Assembly (NCBI GenBank): GCA_027694045.1
Contig: JAQEWB010000001.1
Span: 558,001-622,000 of the forward strand
Origin: Bacillaceae bacterium OF18-1A
GTDB lineage: Bacteria > Bacillota > Bacilli > Bacillales > Bacillaceae_G
Direction: 5' to 3'
DNA: 64,000 nt
How positions within the stretch are numbered: the first letter of the stretch is position 1; every line of letters starts with the position of its first letter. The notes beneath the pieces are model-generated. The model saw only the letters and a program-made list of their open reading frames with translations. It searched no databases and was not told where the DNA came from. This document shows, one piece after another, positions 1 through 8,132 of the stretch. Position numbers and translations under genes: made by a program.

Positions 1-690
1 ATCTGGCTTTGCACGATCTGTTGTCTCAATGACACGCTGCTCAATTGTATTTACCGTTACTTCTTCACTTTGCACTTGAATCATTTGCGGTTCATCCATA
101 TAACGCTTCGCCAATTTTTTAATATCTTTTGGCATCGTTGCTGAGAATAACATCGTTTGTTTACTACCAGGTGTCTCATCTAAAATATCTTCAATATCAT
201 ATAAGAAACCGAAATAAAGCATTTGATCCGCTTCATCTAGTACAATCGTTGAAAGATTACTTAAATCAATTGTTTCACGTCGTATATGATCTAATAATCT
301 TCCTGGTGTTGCTACAACAATATGTGTATTTCCTTTTAGCTTTCTCAATTGTTGCGTTACATCTTGTCCGCCATAAATCGCTAACACATTAATATCTTCT
401 CTTTGAACAAGCATTTTTTTAATTTCAGTTGTAATTTGCAGCGCTAGTTCCCTTGTTGGTGCAACAATTAAAGCCTGAACATCACTACATTCCGGATCAA
501 TTTTTTCTAAAATCGGTAACACGAATGCAAGTGTTTTACCTGTTCCAGTTTTTGCTTGACCAATTATATCTTTACCAGACAGTATTACCGGAATCGCTTT
601 CTCTTGAATTGGTGTTGCTTCTGTAATTCCATTTTCACGTAATGTATGATTAAAAGTTTCACTAATTCCTAATTCTAAAAAGTTTTTCAA
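1..690 (-). CDS. DEAD-box ATP-dependent RNA helicase (N-terminal part, cut by window edge)
   Basis: ATP-driven RNA unwinding or remodelling in the cytoplasm. The 230 codons present cover the first RecA domain: Q motif ([10 protein letters not shown]), Walker A (AKTGTGKT), motif Ia (APTRELA), motif Ib (TPGR), motif II DEAD followed by QML, and motif III SAT. The second RecA domain lies beyond position 1. The start is read as TTG at 690, giving [10 protein letters not shown], with a GGAAAAGAAGTGAT-like ribosome binding site upstream; no ATG is better placed. The family (Csh/DbpA-type helicases) acts in ribosome assembly, mRNA decay and cold adaptation. The exact paralogue cannot be assigned without the C-terminus. 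Confidence 0.93.
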   Translation of the reverse strand, partial: MKNFLELGISETFNHTLRENGITEATPIQEKAIPVILSGKDIIGQAKTGTGKTLAFVLPILEKIDPECSDVQALIVAPTRELALQITTEIKKMLVQREDINVLAIYGGQDVTQQLRKLKGNTHIVVATPGRLLDHIRRETIDLSNLSTIVLDEADQMLYFGFLYDIEDILDETPGSKQTMLFSATMPKDIKKLAKRYMDEPQMIQVQSEEVTVNTIEQRVIETTDRAKPD

Positions 691-772
691 ATAGATCACT
701 TCTTTTCCTTATTTTTCACATTAGCTTTCATTGTACCATTTGTTTCGCCAAATATGAAAAATAAAAAAATTC

Positions 773-890
773 TTATCTTCTTTTTTTATATTCATCGTGT
801 ACTAGATGGACAAATTCTTTTTGTTTTTTCTCAGAATTCATTAATGCTTCCATATTAGTAGAAGACAATTGGTAATTCTATTATTTTCAT
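773..890 (-). pseudogene. possible frameshifted micro-gene (about 39 codons)
   Basis: A GGGGGAAG ribosome binding site precedes ATG at 890, which reads MKIIELPIVFY and then stops. One frame over, the sequence continues as TNMEALMNSEKKQKEFVHLV and on to KKRR before a stop at 773. The charged helical character of the second part and the good ribosome binding site suggest a small protein with a one-base frameshift. No family is recognised, and chance cannot be excluded. Confidence 0.25.
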
Positions 891-1108
891 TTTTCTTCCC
901 CCATATCGCCCATTAAATGTTTAACAATAAATAAATAAATAAATCATCCACACACATTTTACTGTACACGCTTAATTATATTAATTTGAACAGGTAATCC
1001 CCTATTTTTATGGAAATATATAATTAAGAAAACAATAAAATTGATTAATCTCTCACTTCTTTGTCCATCCTTTTAAAAAATCTATATTTTTGTAAGAGGA
1101 GTGTTTAT

Positions 1109-1438
1109 ATGGAGAAACAGACACTTTGGAAAAAGTTCAAAAAAAGCTCTGTAAACCTCGGTAAATCTAGCGTGTATGAAAGTATTATTTTATTCTATAC
1201 AATGAAAAAGAAAGAGTTACCTACTAAAGCGAAATTCATCATATTAGCCGCTTTATCTTATTACGTATTAACAATTGATTTCATTCCAGATATAGCCGCT
1301 ATTATTGGGATTGGCTTATTAGATGATGTTTTAGCAATCGCTGTAGCTCATAGATACGTGATGCGACACGCAGACTCTGAAATTCGAGAAAAGAGTAAAC
1401 TAAAAATGGAGTCACTATTTACTTCCACACAAACATAA
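1109..1438 (+). CDS. YkvA/DUF1232-family small membrane protein
   Basis: A 109-aa protein with the DUF1232 (YkvA) core: a hydrophobic helix of about 25 residues at 40-65 followed by DFIPDIAA, then GIGLLDDV. The D-x-IPD...LDD pattern is the family hallmark. The function of the family is unknown. The start is placed at ATG 1109 because it follows AGAGGAG at the right distance; an upstream in-frame ATG at 1061 has no ribosome binding site. The gene stands alone and ends in a hairpin terminator. Confidence 0.85.
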   Translation: MEKQTLWKKFKKSSVNLGKSSVYESIILFYTMKKKELPTKAKFIILAALSYYVLTIDFIPDIAAIIGIGLLDDVLAIAVAHRYVMRHADSEIREKSKLKMESLFTSTQT

Positions 1439-1444
1439 TGAAAA

Positions 1445-1473
1445 AGGAGCTAATATAATTTCACTTAGCTCCT
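1445..1473 (+). terminator. Rho-independent terminator
   Basis: 9-bp stem AGGAGCTAA/TTAGCTCCT followed by CTTTCAT, just after the DUF1232 gene. Confidence 0.7.
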
Positions 1474-1499
1474 CTTTCATAAAACCATTTTTTAAAATA

Positions 1500-1779
1500 T
1501 TATTTCACTTCATTAGCCACAAAAAAGTTCTCACATACACTTGATATACGTTTTAAATCCACGTTTCCACCAGATATAACTGCTACTACTTTTTTCCCTT
1601 TAATATATGAATCCACTTTCCCTGCAAGAAGTGCAGCAGTAGCTAATGCGCCCGCACCTTCTACAACAGCTTTCTCGCGTTGTAATAAGTCTTTCATCGC
1701 TACTTCCAGCTCTTTTTCTGATACTGTTACAATATCATCCACTAATTCTTTTACATAATGGTAGTTTTTTAGTTATCAT
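1500..1779 (-). pseudogene. threonine dehydratase remnant with internal deletion
   Basis: An AGAGGTG ribosome binding site precedes ATG at 1779, which begins MITKKLPL and then runs to an early TGA. In the next frame the sequence reads [18 protein letters not shown] and continues through [15 protein letters not shown] to a C-terminal [18 protein letters not shown]. The latter is the end of the catalytic domain of catabolic threonine ammonia-lyase (PLP fold type II). About 230 residues, including the PLP-binding lysine segment, are missing, and the two parts are out of frame. The enzyme, which converts threonine to 2-oxobutyrate, cannot be made from this locus. Confidence 0.85.
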
Positions 1780-1865
1780 ACTAACACCTCTTCTAATGAT
1801 CTGTTTTTAAGTTTTCGTAAATAGCAGTTCCTTTATACGAAACCATCTATATTAAGAATAATTCT

Positions 1866-3449
1866 TTATATGTGTAACCCACTCTTTACTCCATACACTT
1901 GCAAACAATTTAACATCCTCTTCATGTCACGTTCTTTGTAATGATTCAAACATGCAATTTGGATCCAATTATTCTTTTGTAAATACGCTGATTCATAATG
2001 GACAATATATCCTTGTAACGCTAATGCATCACCCACCATTTTAGAAGACTGACCTTCGCTTAATTGAAGCGTAAGTATAATTTTCGCGGCATGTTCTTTA
2101 GGTGAAACAAGCTTTAATCCTATACTAGTAATAGCTTCTTCCATATATTCATATGTCTCTTTAACTTTTACATATACCTTTTCATCTTCAAATCTCTTCA
2201 ATGCTTCTTGCAAAGCATAAATTAAATTCCATGAATGAGAATATGGAATACTTTCATTTTCTTCGTACATACCAATGTCCATATAGGCCGGCAATGTCTC
2301 GTTTACTTTCACATTGTAATTATGAAAAACAAAAGATACTCCAGTAAACGATTTAATTGCCTTTCCGCTAACACCGCTTGCAAAATATACATCCTTTAAA
2401 TCTATCGGTATTGCTCCAATCGAACTAATACAATCTACACATAGTTTCATTTGATGCTTGTTACTTAGAGCATTTAGCTCTTCTAAATTATTTAACATTC
2501 CAGTTGATGTTTCATGGTGAACAAACCAAAGCCATTCATAATTTCCAGTTGCCACCATTTTTTCTAATTCTGTATAAATAAACAGTTCTCCCATTTCTTT
2601 TTTATACGTATCAAAATGTAATTGCGCGCGTTTTGCGTGTCCAATTAATCTATTACCAAATTCCCCATTTGTTAATACTAGTCCTTTACCTTTTAAAGAA
2701 CGCAACTGTAAAGCAATTGCATCATTCGCTAACGTCCCTGTTCCTAACATCAGTTGTACGTGTTTTGCTCTCGTCATTTGAAGTAACCGTTTTTTCACAT
2801 TGTTCATCGTCACTTGAAATGGCTTAGAGCGATGCGAAATAGGCTTAGTAGAAAATGCCTTTTGAACATTATCTTCAATGTCCACTGGACCAGGTAAAAA
2901 TGTATATTCTCTCGTCATAATGCTTCCAACACTCGATTCTTCAAACATAGCAGGTGTTACATACATGGGCTGAAAAGCAGCTTCTTCTGTACCAACTAAC
3001 GTATGGAAAGGTTTGAATCCCATTTGCTCATATAAAGGTAGTTCACGTGTTGTCGCAGAAATGAGTGCCAATTCATATCCATTTAGAAGCAGATAACGAT
3101 GTAGAAAACGAATTAATCCCAACAGCGCTCTCCCATTTCGATATTCACGTTCTACTGAAAGTAAACGAATTTCATATACATTTTCTCCATGTTCTTGCAA
3201 ATAAAAATCTAGATTTGAAATTTTATAATCTAACGAGAATGGTCGTTTTCCTCGCAACGCAACCATACCTACTAACTTATCGTCATCTAAACAAATTAAA
3301 TATGTATTTTCTTCATGAAAACGATCTATACGAACACGCTCTTTCGTTTCTTCATGTTGCGGAATTTCTTCTACAAATGTTTTATAATTCAATTTATGTA
3401 TACTTTCAAATTCCCAAGCTTGATCAGCAACTTTATAAATTAACCCCAT
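1866..3449 (-). CDS. GNAT acyltransferase / class V aminotransferase fusion
   Basis: A 527-aa two-domain protein. Residues 1-175 form a GNAT-type acyltransferase that resembles N-acyl-amino-acid synthases (RIDRFHEENTYLICLDDD, then YEIRLLSV). From about residue 178 it is a fold-type-I aminotransferase of class V, entered by FLPGPVD as in 2-aminoethylphosphonate and alanine-glyoxylate transaminases. CVDCIS (D339) fits the pyridine-binding Asp, and SGKAIKS (K363 or K366) the Schiff-base Lys. ATG 3449 has an AAAGGAGATAAA ribosome binding site. The upstream neighbour is a PlsY-like glycerol-phosphate acyltransferase, 68 bp away across a weak terminator. The substrate is unknown; the fusion suggests that an amine or amino acid made by the C-terminal domain is N-acylated by the N-terminal one. 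Confidence 0.85.
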   Translation of the reverse strand: MGLIYKVADQAWEFESIHKLNYKTFVEEIPQHEETKERVRIDRFHEENTYLICLDDDKLVGMVALRGKRPFSLDYKISNLDFYLQEHGENVYEIRLLSVEREYRNGRALLGLIRFLHRYLLLNGYELALISATTRELPLYEQMGFKPFHTLVGTEEAAFQPMYVTPAMFEESSVGSIMTREYTFLPGPVDIEDNVQKAFSTKPISHRSKPFQVTMNNVKKRLLQMTRAKHVQLMLGTGTLANDAIALQLRSLKGKGLVLTNGEFGNRLIGHAKRAQLHFDTYKKEMGELFIYTELEKMVATGNYEWLWFVHHETSTGMLNNLEELNALSNKHQMKLCVDCISSIGAIPIDLKDVYFASGVSGKAIKSFTGVSFVFHNYNVKVNETLPAYMDIGMYEENESIPYSHSWNLIYALQEALKRFEDEKVYVKVKETYEYMEEAITSIGLKLVSPKEHAAKIILTLQLSEGQSSKMVGDALALQGYIVHYESAYLQKNNWIQIACLNHYKERDMKRMLNCLQVYGVKSGLHI

Positions 3450-3480
3450 GTTTTATCTCCTTTGTATATTTAATAAAATG

Positions 3481-3505
3481 ATAAGTGGAGATTAACTCCA
3501 CTTAT
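3481..3505 (-). terminator. hairpin between plsY paralogue and aminotransferase fusion
   Basis: Perfect 10-bp stem ATAAGTGGAG/CTCCACTTAT with an ATTAA loop. On the minus strand it is followed by CATTTTATTAAA, only a modest U-tract, so partial read-through into the fusion gene is possible. Confidence 0.6.
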
Positions 3506-3517
3506 TGAAAGTTCATT

Positions 3518-4078
3518 TCATTCTCGGTTTACATATAAAATAAGTACAATTATGAGAGCACTTAAAATAGTCGTAACAATAGAGTACGAATACAAAATCA
3601 TGCAAACTGGGAAACAAGCGATTGTAATTAACCCTGGCTTCGTAAATCCTTTAAAGATTAAATAAAAAATAATAAAAACAGCAACAAGAGTAAGCGCTAT
3701 CAAGTAATCAAATGCGATTAGCCCTCCAATAAATGTCGAAATGCCTTTACCACCCTTGCCTTTAAATAAAATTGGATAAATATGTCCAAGTAAAACAGCC
3801 AGTAAAGCTAACATTACAAATGTAGAATCTTCAAAAAGGTATTTCGCAATAGAAACTACAATTGCCCCTTTCATTGCATCACCTAAAAATGTAGCGACGA
3901 AATATCCTTTTCCATATACGCGCCCCATATTTCTTGCTCCAGGATTTCCGCTTCCTTCATCCCTAATATCAACGTTATATCTCCATTTCGTTACTATATA
4001 AGCGGTCAATATGTTTCCAAATAAATAAGAAGCGACCAAATACAAAAATTGTATACTATTAATCATGTAATCATTCAC
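3518..4078 (-). CDS. plsY: PlsY-family glycerol-3-phosphate acyltransferase paralogue
   Basis: A 186-aa integral membrane protein with about five hydrophobic segments. PlsY enzymes transfer acyl groups from acyl-phosphate to glycerol-3-phosphate in the membrane. The two signature loops are visible: GSGNPGARNMGR (residues 42-53) and GHIYPILFKGKGGKG (about 97-111). The NPGARN form of the first loop, instead of NIGATN, is typical of secondary PlsY paralogues. The start is either GTG 4078 or ATG 4066; neither has a strong ribosome binding site. It is probably not the housekeeping PlsY. Its position before the GNAT-aminotransferase fusion suggests a dedicated lipid substrate. Confidence 0.88.
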   Translation of the reverse strand: MNDYMINSIQFLYLVASYLFGNILTAYIVTKWRYNVDIRDEGSGNPGARNMGRVYGKGYFVATFLGDAMKGAIVVSIAKYLFEDSTFVMLALLAVLLGHIYPILFKGKGGKGISTFIGGLIAFDYLIALTLVAVFIIFYLIFKGFTKPGLITIACFPVCMILYSYSIVTTILSALIIVLILYVNRE

Positions 4079-4198
4079 TTTCTACATAGGAGTACTTATA
4101 CAATATTCAAGAACTATGTATATTGTACTTTTCTATCCACATCCCTTTATACATTTTAACATCATATATTTACAAATCATACAAAAATTCTCATACAG

Positions 4199-4603
4199 CT
4201 ATTTTTTAAAATATATACTTTTCATTAAATAATATGTTCCTTTCACTGCTGATTGTGATATAAATGTAACTTCTCCTATACTTTTCTCACAGCATTTCTT
4301 AAATTCATCATATATTTCAGGAACGAAACGCAATATGCTGCCACTTACTGCAATTGGAGTTGGTAAATCAAACTGCATCTTATTATAAATATCTACTGTA
4401 ATTCTTGCTAATTCTTTTCCAGCTTGCATCATAATTTCATATGCGTCATCATTCCCATTTCTCGCTTCCTCAATAATGAATGGTGCAATTGCTGCAACTT
4501 TATCTTTTGAAGAGCTATATACTAGTCTTTTTATGTGAGACGATGTTAAAAGTTGAAACTCATCTTGAATTCTTAAGCTTAATGGACAAAAGGAAGTTTC
4601 ACT
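4199..4603 (-). pseudogene. BadF/BadG-type N-acetylglucosamine kinase, C-terminal fragment
   Basis: An open frame of about 134 codons encodes the C-terminal part of a BadF/BadG/BcrA/BcrD ATPase-family sugar kinase (APFIIEEARNGNDDAYEIM, then PTPIAVSGSIL, a phosphate-loop-like segment). The family is normally about 300 aa; the N-terminal ATP-binding half is absent. The frame is closed upstream by TAA at 4604-4606. This stop lies inside AGTAAAGTGAAACTT, which resembles the terminus of the dispersed repeat seen elsewhere in this window. A short C-terminal product from ATG 4432 has no obvious ribosome binding site. Confidence 0.75.
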
Positions 4604-4750
4604 TTACTAACAAGCATATGAAGGAATGAAATGAATTAGTTATAATGAAAGAAAATTCCAACAAAAACATTCCTTCTATATAAATTAATATTCGATATTT
4701 TTTTCTCAATTGCATAATTAACCTCAAATAAAATAGCTATACAACAAAAA

Positions 4751-4780
4751 AACTATCTACTCTTTTATGAATAGATAGTT
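4751..4780 (-). terminator. terminator of the TelA operon
   Basis: Stem AACTATCTA/TAGATAGTT followed on the minus strand by a seven-T run, 13 bp after the stop at 4793. Confidence 0.85.
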
Positions 4781-4792
4781 TTAAATACGCAC

Positions 4793-5626
4793 TTACTTGT
4801 TCTTAAACTTCTCAGTCGCTGCTCTCATCTTTACGTTCAAATCGTGATCAATAGAGTCACGAATGTCACGCTCAACTGCTTCCATCTCTTTTTGGAAATT
4901 TTGCAAGTAGATTTTCAATTCCTCTTCTTTTTCGGGACGTTGTGATGGTGGCAATTGTACGACTAAAGACAACATCGCCGTTAAATCTTTCATTAAGAAC
5001 GTTTCGAGTTTATGTTGTTGTTCAAACATGCGTTGCTCTTGATAATATGGAAGAGCATTTAATACCGAAATGGTAATATCATCAACTGTTCTTTGTAATG
5101 AAGGATTTATTGAACGTTTATACGCTTGAATTGTACTTAATGCATCTGGATATCGATCATAAAAATACAATTTGTAAAACGATAAATCTGTCGGTTTTAC
5201 CGTTTGCTGCGTTTCTTGTCTTAAGAAATCTTTCACTTTCATCGTTGCCGAATCGATATCTTCATTTGTAAGCTTTTTCGTTGTTTTTGCCATTACATGT
5301 ACTTTTTTCTGCTTTTCTTTCGGTAGCATTGAGAATACTTGCTCCCTTGTACGTTGGCCTGATGCACAAAATAGAGTATTTAATGTATTTTGTTCTTTCT
5401 TCCCTTCCGTACGAACCCAGCGATAAAAGAGTGGGTGTTGTGTGAATTCCTGTAAGAACGGGATTGATTTATTCGATAACTTATCTAAAGAATCTTGCGC
5501 TCTTTTATATGGCTTCGCCCATGAAAAGTATAGTTTACGTCCAAAATAGACAACTAAAACAACGATAGTAAATGCGATTAAAAGTAGTGTACCTAGTAGT
5601 ACTAATACTGTTTGAATGAAACTCAT
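4793..5626 (-). CDS. membrane-anchored TelA partner protein (XpaC-like position)
   Basis: A 277-aa protein with one strongly hydrophobic N-terminal segment (residues 5-30) and a long, charged, helical cytoplasmic part. It starts 24 bp after the TelA-family gene, with GGAGGTGAAAAAATG upstream of its ATG, so the two form an operon. Bacillus TelA homologues (YaaN) are paired with XpaC, and this protein may fill that role, but the similarity I can see is only general: N-terminal membrane anchor, helical body, co-transcription. The function is unknown; such pairs are loosely linked to tellurite and cell-envelope stress resistance. Confidence 0.65.
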   Translation of the reverse strand: MSFIQTVLVLLGTLLLIAFTIVVLVVYFGRKLYFSWAKPYKRAQDSLDKLSNKSIPFLQEFTQHPLFYRWVRTEGKKEQNTLNTLFCASGQRTREQVFSMLPKEKQKKVHVMAKTTKKLTNEDIDSATMKVKDFLRQETQQTVKPTDLSFYKLYFYDRYPDALSTIQAYKRSINPSLQRTVDDITISVLNALPYYQEQRMFEQQHKLETFLMKDLTAMLSLVVQLPPSQRPEKEEELKIYLQNFQKEMEAVERDIRDSIDHDLNVKMRAATEKFKNK

Positions 5627-5650
5627 TTTTTCACCTCCTCTAATAATCTG

Positions 5651-6766
5651 TTATTTCCTTGGACGCTGAATGAGTTTCTGCTTCATCTCATCATTAAATG
5701 TGTCTAGTTCAATAACAAACTTCTTACTAGACTCAATAATACGCTCTGACGATTTCTCAGATGCTTCAATAGCCGCAAATACATTTTGGAATGACTCACG
5801 TAATTTATCCATGCTAATAGCGGGATTTTCAAGAAGCTTTGTTGTTTCTTCTGTATTTTGTTTTAATGCTTGAGAATTACTTAATACCATTGATTCAATT
5901 GCTTCATTTGTCGCATTTACTGCATCAATTGTTTTACGTTGGTTCGTTAACGCTAATTGGATAGCTGCTGAAACCGTTACAACGTTTTGTGTCATCGTAA
6001 TTGCATTGCGAATTGCCTCTGTTAATTTTTCGTTATTTTTCTTAATGATATCTACAGATGCGATAGATTGTAATAGTACACTTTTCGCTTGCTGCATATT
6101 ACGTGTACGTACAAGTATCTTTTCTAACGCATCATTAATTAACGGAATATCTCTTTGACGCTCTGGATTTTGCTTCTCAGCCTCAAGCATACCAGCAAGC
6201 TTTTTTCCTAAGTAGACTTGTTTATCAAGAGCATGAATTTTATCATGTGATTGCTCTTTAAGCATTTCAAGACCAACTGTATCTTCTTGTAAGTTATCAC
6301 GACCAATTAGAAGAGATCTTATAATTTCTTCAATTTGCTTATCTATAGATTGATATTTATGCACATACGTTTCAAGTGGGTTTTTCTTGAATACTTTAAA
6401 CATTATTTTCTTCATACCACTTGCTTTTAACGAGTTCGGATCAAGTTCTGATACTACTTTTCGTAATTCTAACAATGTATTTGGAATCTCTTCATTTTTC
6501 CCATTCATCATCGCTGTTACAGGACGTTTTAATGCTGATAACGTTTGCCCTGCTGCTTGTTGCTCTTTATCCCCCAAATCCCCTAGCTGAGACAATACTT
6601 TTGATAAATCTGTATTTTGCTCGCTATTCAATTTCTGTACATAAAGATCAGCTTCTTTATTTAATTCTTCAAGTTCTTCATCTTTTATAACTGTATCCAC
6701 TACTACTTCTACATTATTGTCTTTCACAATCGATACAGGTTCTTTTTTCTCGAGTTCAGTCAACAA
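5651..6766 (-). CDS. TelA/YaaN-family toxic anion resistance protein
   Basis: A 371-aa helical protein of the TelA family (Pfam toxic anion resistance). Long coiled-coil-forming stretches cover nearly the whole length. The conserved C-terminal half has the family pattern ITMTQNVVTVSAAIQLALTN followed by KTIDAVNATNEAIESM. Homologues are associated with resistance to tellurite, colicins and membrane-active agents; the mechanism is not settled. First gene of a two-gene operon ending in a terminator at 4751-4780. Confidence 0.9.
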   Translation of the reverse strand: MLTELEKKEPVSIVKDNNVEVVVDTVIKDEELEELNKEADLYVQKLNSEQNTDLSKVLSQLGDLGDKEQQAAGQTLSALKRPVTAMMNGKNEEIPNTLLELRKVVSELDPNSLKASGMKKIMFKVFKKNPLETYVHKYQSIDKQIEEIIRSLLIGRDNLQEDTVGLEMLKEQSHDKIHALDKQVYLGKKLAGMLEAEKQNPERQRDIPLINDALEKILVRTRNMQQAKSVLLQSIASVDIIKKNNEKLTEAIRNAITMTQNVVTVSAAIQLALTNQRKTIDAVNATNEAIESMVLSNSQALKQNTEETTKLLENPAISMDKLRESFQNVFAAIEASEKSSERIIESSKKFVIELDTFNDEMKQKLIQRPRK

Positions 6767-7041
6767 AATCGCTCCTTTATTATATGTGCGAATTTATAAG
6801 CACTATATTTCATCTATTATATCGTATTTCATATACATTCTGACTGCTTGAAATCGTTTTTTTAGAAATGCCTGTTTATGCAGTCATTCCCTGTTTCTTA
6901 CTATAAGTATACCTTCTATCCGTATTATTTTCCTCAGACTTAAGACCTAGAGAGTAACATGCTGAGGACGGATTATTATATTCTAAATAACTCGTTATAC
7001 AAATCATTTGACAGAAATTCTCTACAAATGTGATAATTTAA
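6767..7041. other. intergenic region, TelA promoter side
   Basis: 275 bp of AT-rich sequence between the TelA start and the O-methyltransferase stop. It must hold the TelA-operon promoter. I see no convincing ORF and no strong terminator. Confidence 0.5.
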
Positions 7042-7626
7042 TCAAGTTCGTTTACGTGCTACAAATGCTCCTTTTTGAAACGTTAGCAACACTGTTTCGA
7101 ATGCCTCATCATCTTCAATCATCTGAAGAAATTGTTCTAGTTCTTCAGCATGAGAAGTTGCATTATCAATGACAATGAATCCTTTTGGAACCAATACACG
7201 TTTTATATGTTCCCACCACCACATATATTGCGTACGTTCTGAATCTAGGAAAATAAAATCAAATGATTGATCTTGTTGAGTATCTAAAAATGCCCCTGCC
7301 TCCTGATTATGAATATCGATTCTTTGTAAAAGCTTTGCCTTTTCAAAATTCATAAGTGCCTCTCCAACTCGCTCTGAAGAAAGCTCTACCGTTATTACAT
7401 TTCCATTTGTTTCTTCTACCGCATTTGCTAACCACAATGTAGAATATCCATTAGAAGTTCCAATTTCTAAAATATTTTTTGCATGACAGCCTTTAACTAA
7501 AATTGACAAAAACTGCCCCATTTCACGAGAAATATTCCGCAATTTTTCTTCCCGTGTTTTTTTATTTCGATCATGCTCTTCTCCATATTGTTCAAGCTGA
7601 AATAATAATGAATCTAAAGTATCCAT
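7042..7626 (-). CDS. O-methyltransferase family, SAM-dependent
   Basis: A 194-aa class I SAM methyltransferase of the O-methyltransferase type 3 family (CCoAOMT/YrrM-like). The SAM-binding loop is ILEIGTSNGYSTLWLA (residues 53-68), with acidic residues VITVELSSE further on and FDFIFLDSE at the metal and substrate strand. The start is placed at ATG 7626, preceded by AAAGGCGATG; an in-frame ATG eight codons upstream has no ribosome binding site. The substrate is unknown. Monocistronic. Confidence 0.88.
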   Translation of the reverse strand: MDTLDSLLFQLEQYGEEHDRNKKTREEKLRNISREMGQFLSILVKGCHAKNILEIGTSNGYSTLWLANAVEETNGNVITVELSSERVGEALMNFEKAKLLQRIDIHNQEAGAFLDTQQDQSFDFIFLDSERTQYMWWWEHIKRVLVPKGFIVIDNATSHAEELEQFLQMIEDDEAFETVLLTFQKGAFVARKRT

Positions 7627-7939
7627 TTTTTCATCGCCTTTCCAAAGCAATATGATGAAAAAGCTCGTGTTGCCCGTCTACTTTTCATTATATGCGAAAC
7701 GAAAACCTTTTTCTCGTTATACGACAAAGATTTAAATTTTTTTATGGCATATTGTTTCGTTTTTTGGTAAAGTTAATTTCTACGTGCAATTATTCCATTC
7801 ATATCATTTTTAATTAAATTGCAGTTATTAAATAATATAAACCCCATTTAAATGAATCGGTATTTCAAATTCAATTAAGCGCCCTTTTCGGACGCATTTT
7901 CTTTTGTTTATACATTTCTAGAAGAAAGGATGCTTACAA

Positions 7940-8098
7940 ATGAACGTGATTAGCTTAGATGTTGCTAGAAAGCGAAAGCAACATAAAAAATTAATGATTA
8001 CTATACCGATTATTACACGTATTTATGAAGAAGACGGGGAAATTAAATTTGAGGTAGCCGGCGAAAAAGATGTGCCTCTTGAAATGTTAGAAAAATAA
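7940..8098 (+). CDS. 52-aa conserved-looking small protein
   Basis: ATG 7940 follows GAAGAAAGGATG and encodes MNVISLDVARKRKQHKKLMI and a charged C-terminus ending EMLEK. The double TAA and an ideal terminator follow at once, so this is a genuine small gene. The N-terminus is basic and the C-terminus acidic. No family is recognised. Confidence 0.75.
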   Translation: MNVISLDVARKRKQHKKLMITIPIITRIYEEDGEIKFEVAGEKDVPLEMLEK

Positions 8099-8103
8099 TA
8101 AAA

Positions 8104-8129
8104 AAGCGCATTGCTGAAAAAATGCGCTT
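8104..8129. terminator. bidirectional terminator
   Basis: Stem AAGCGCATT/AATGCGCTT with T runs on both strands; it serves the 52-aa gene (+) and the ECF sigma operon (-). Confidence 0.85.
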
Positions 8130-8132
8130 TTT

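Noticed and set aside
926-946. Short AATA tandem run
   Set aside because: Five units in AT-rich DNA; no gene or promoter spacing depends on it.
4568-4581. GAATTCTTAAGCTT, adjacent EcoRI and HindIII sites that look like a cloning scar
   Set aside because: The sites lie inside the kinase reading frame and no vector sequence is seen around them; chance is enough.
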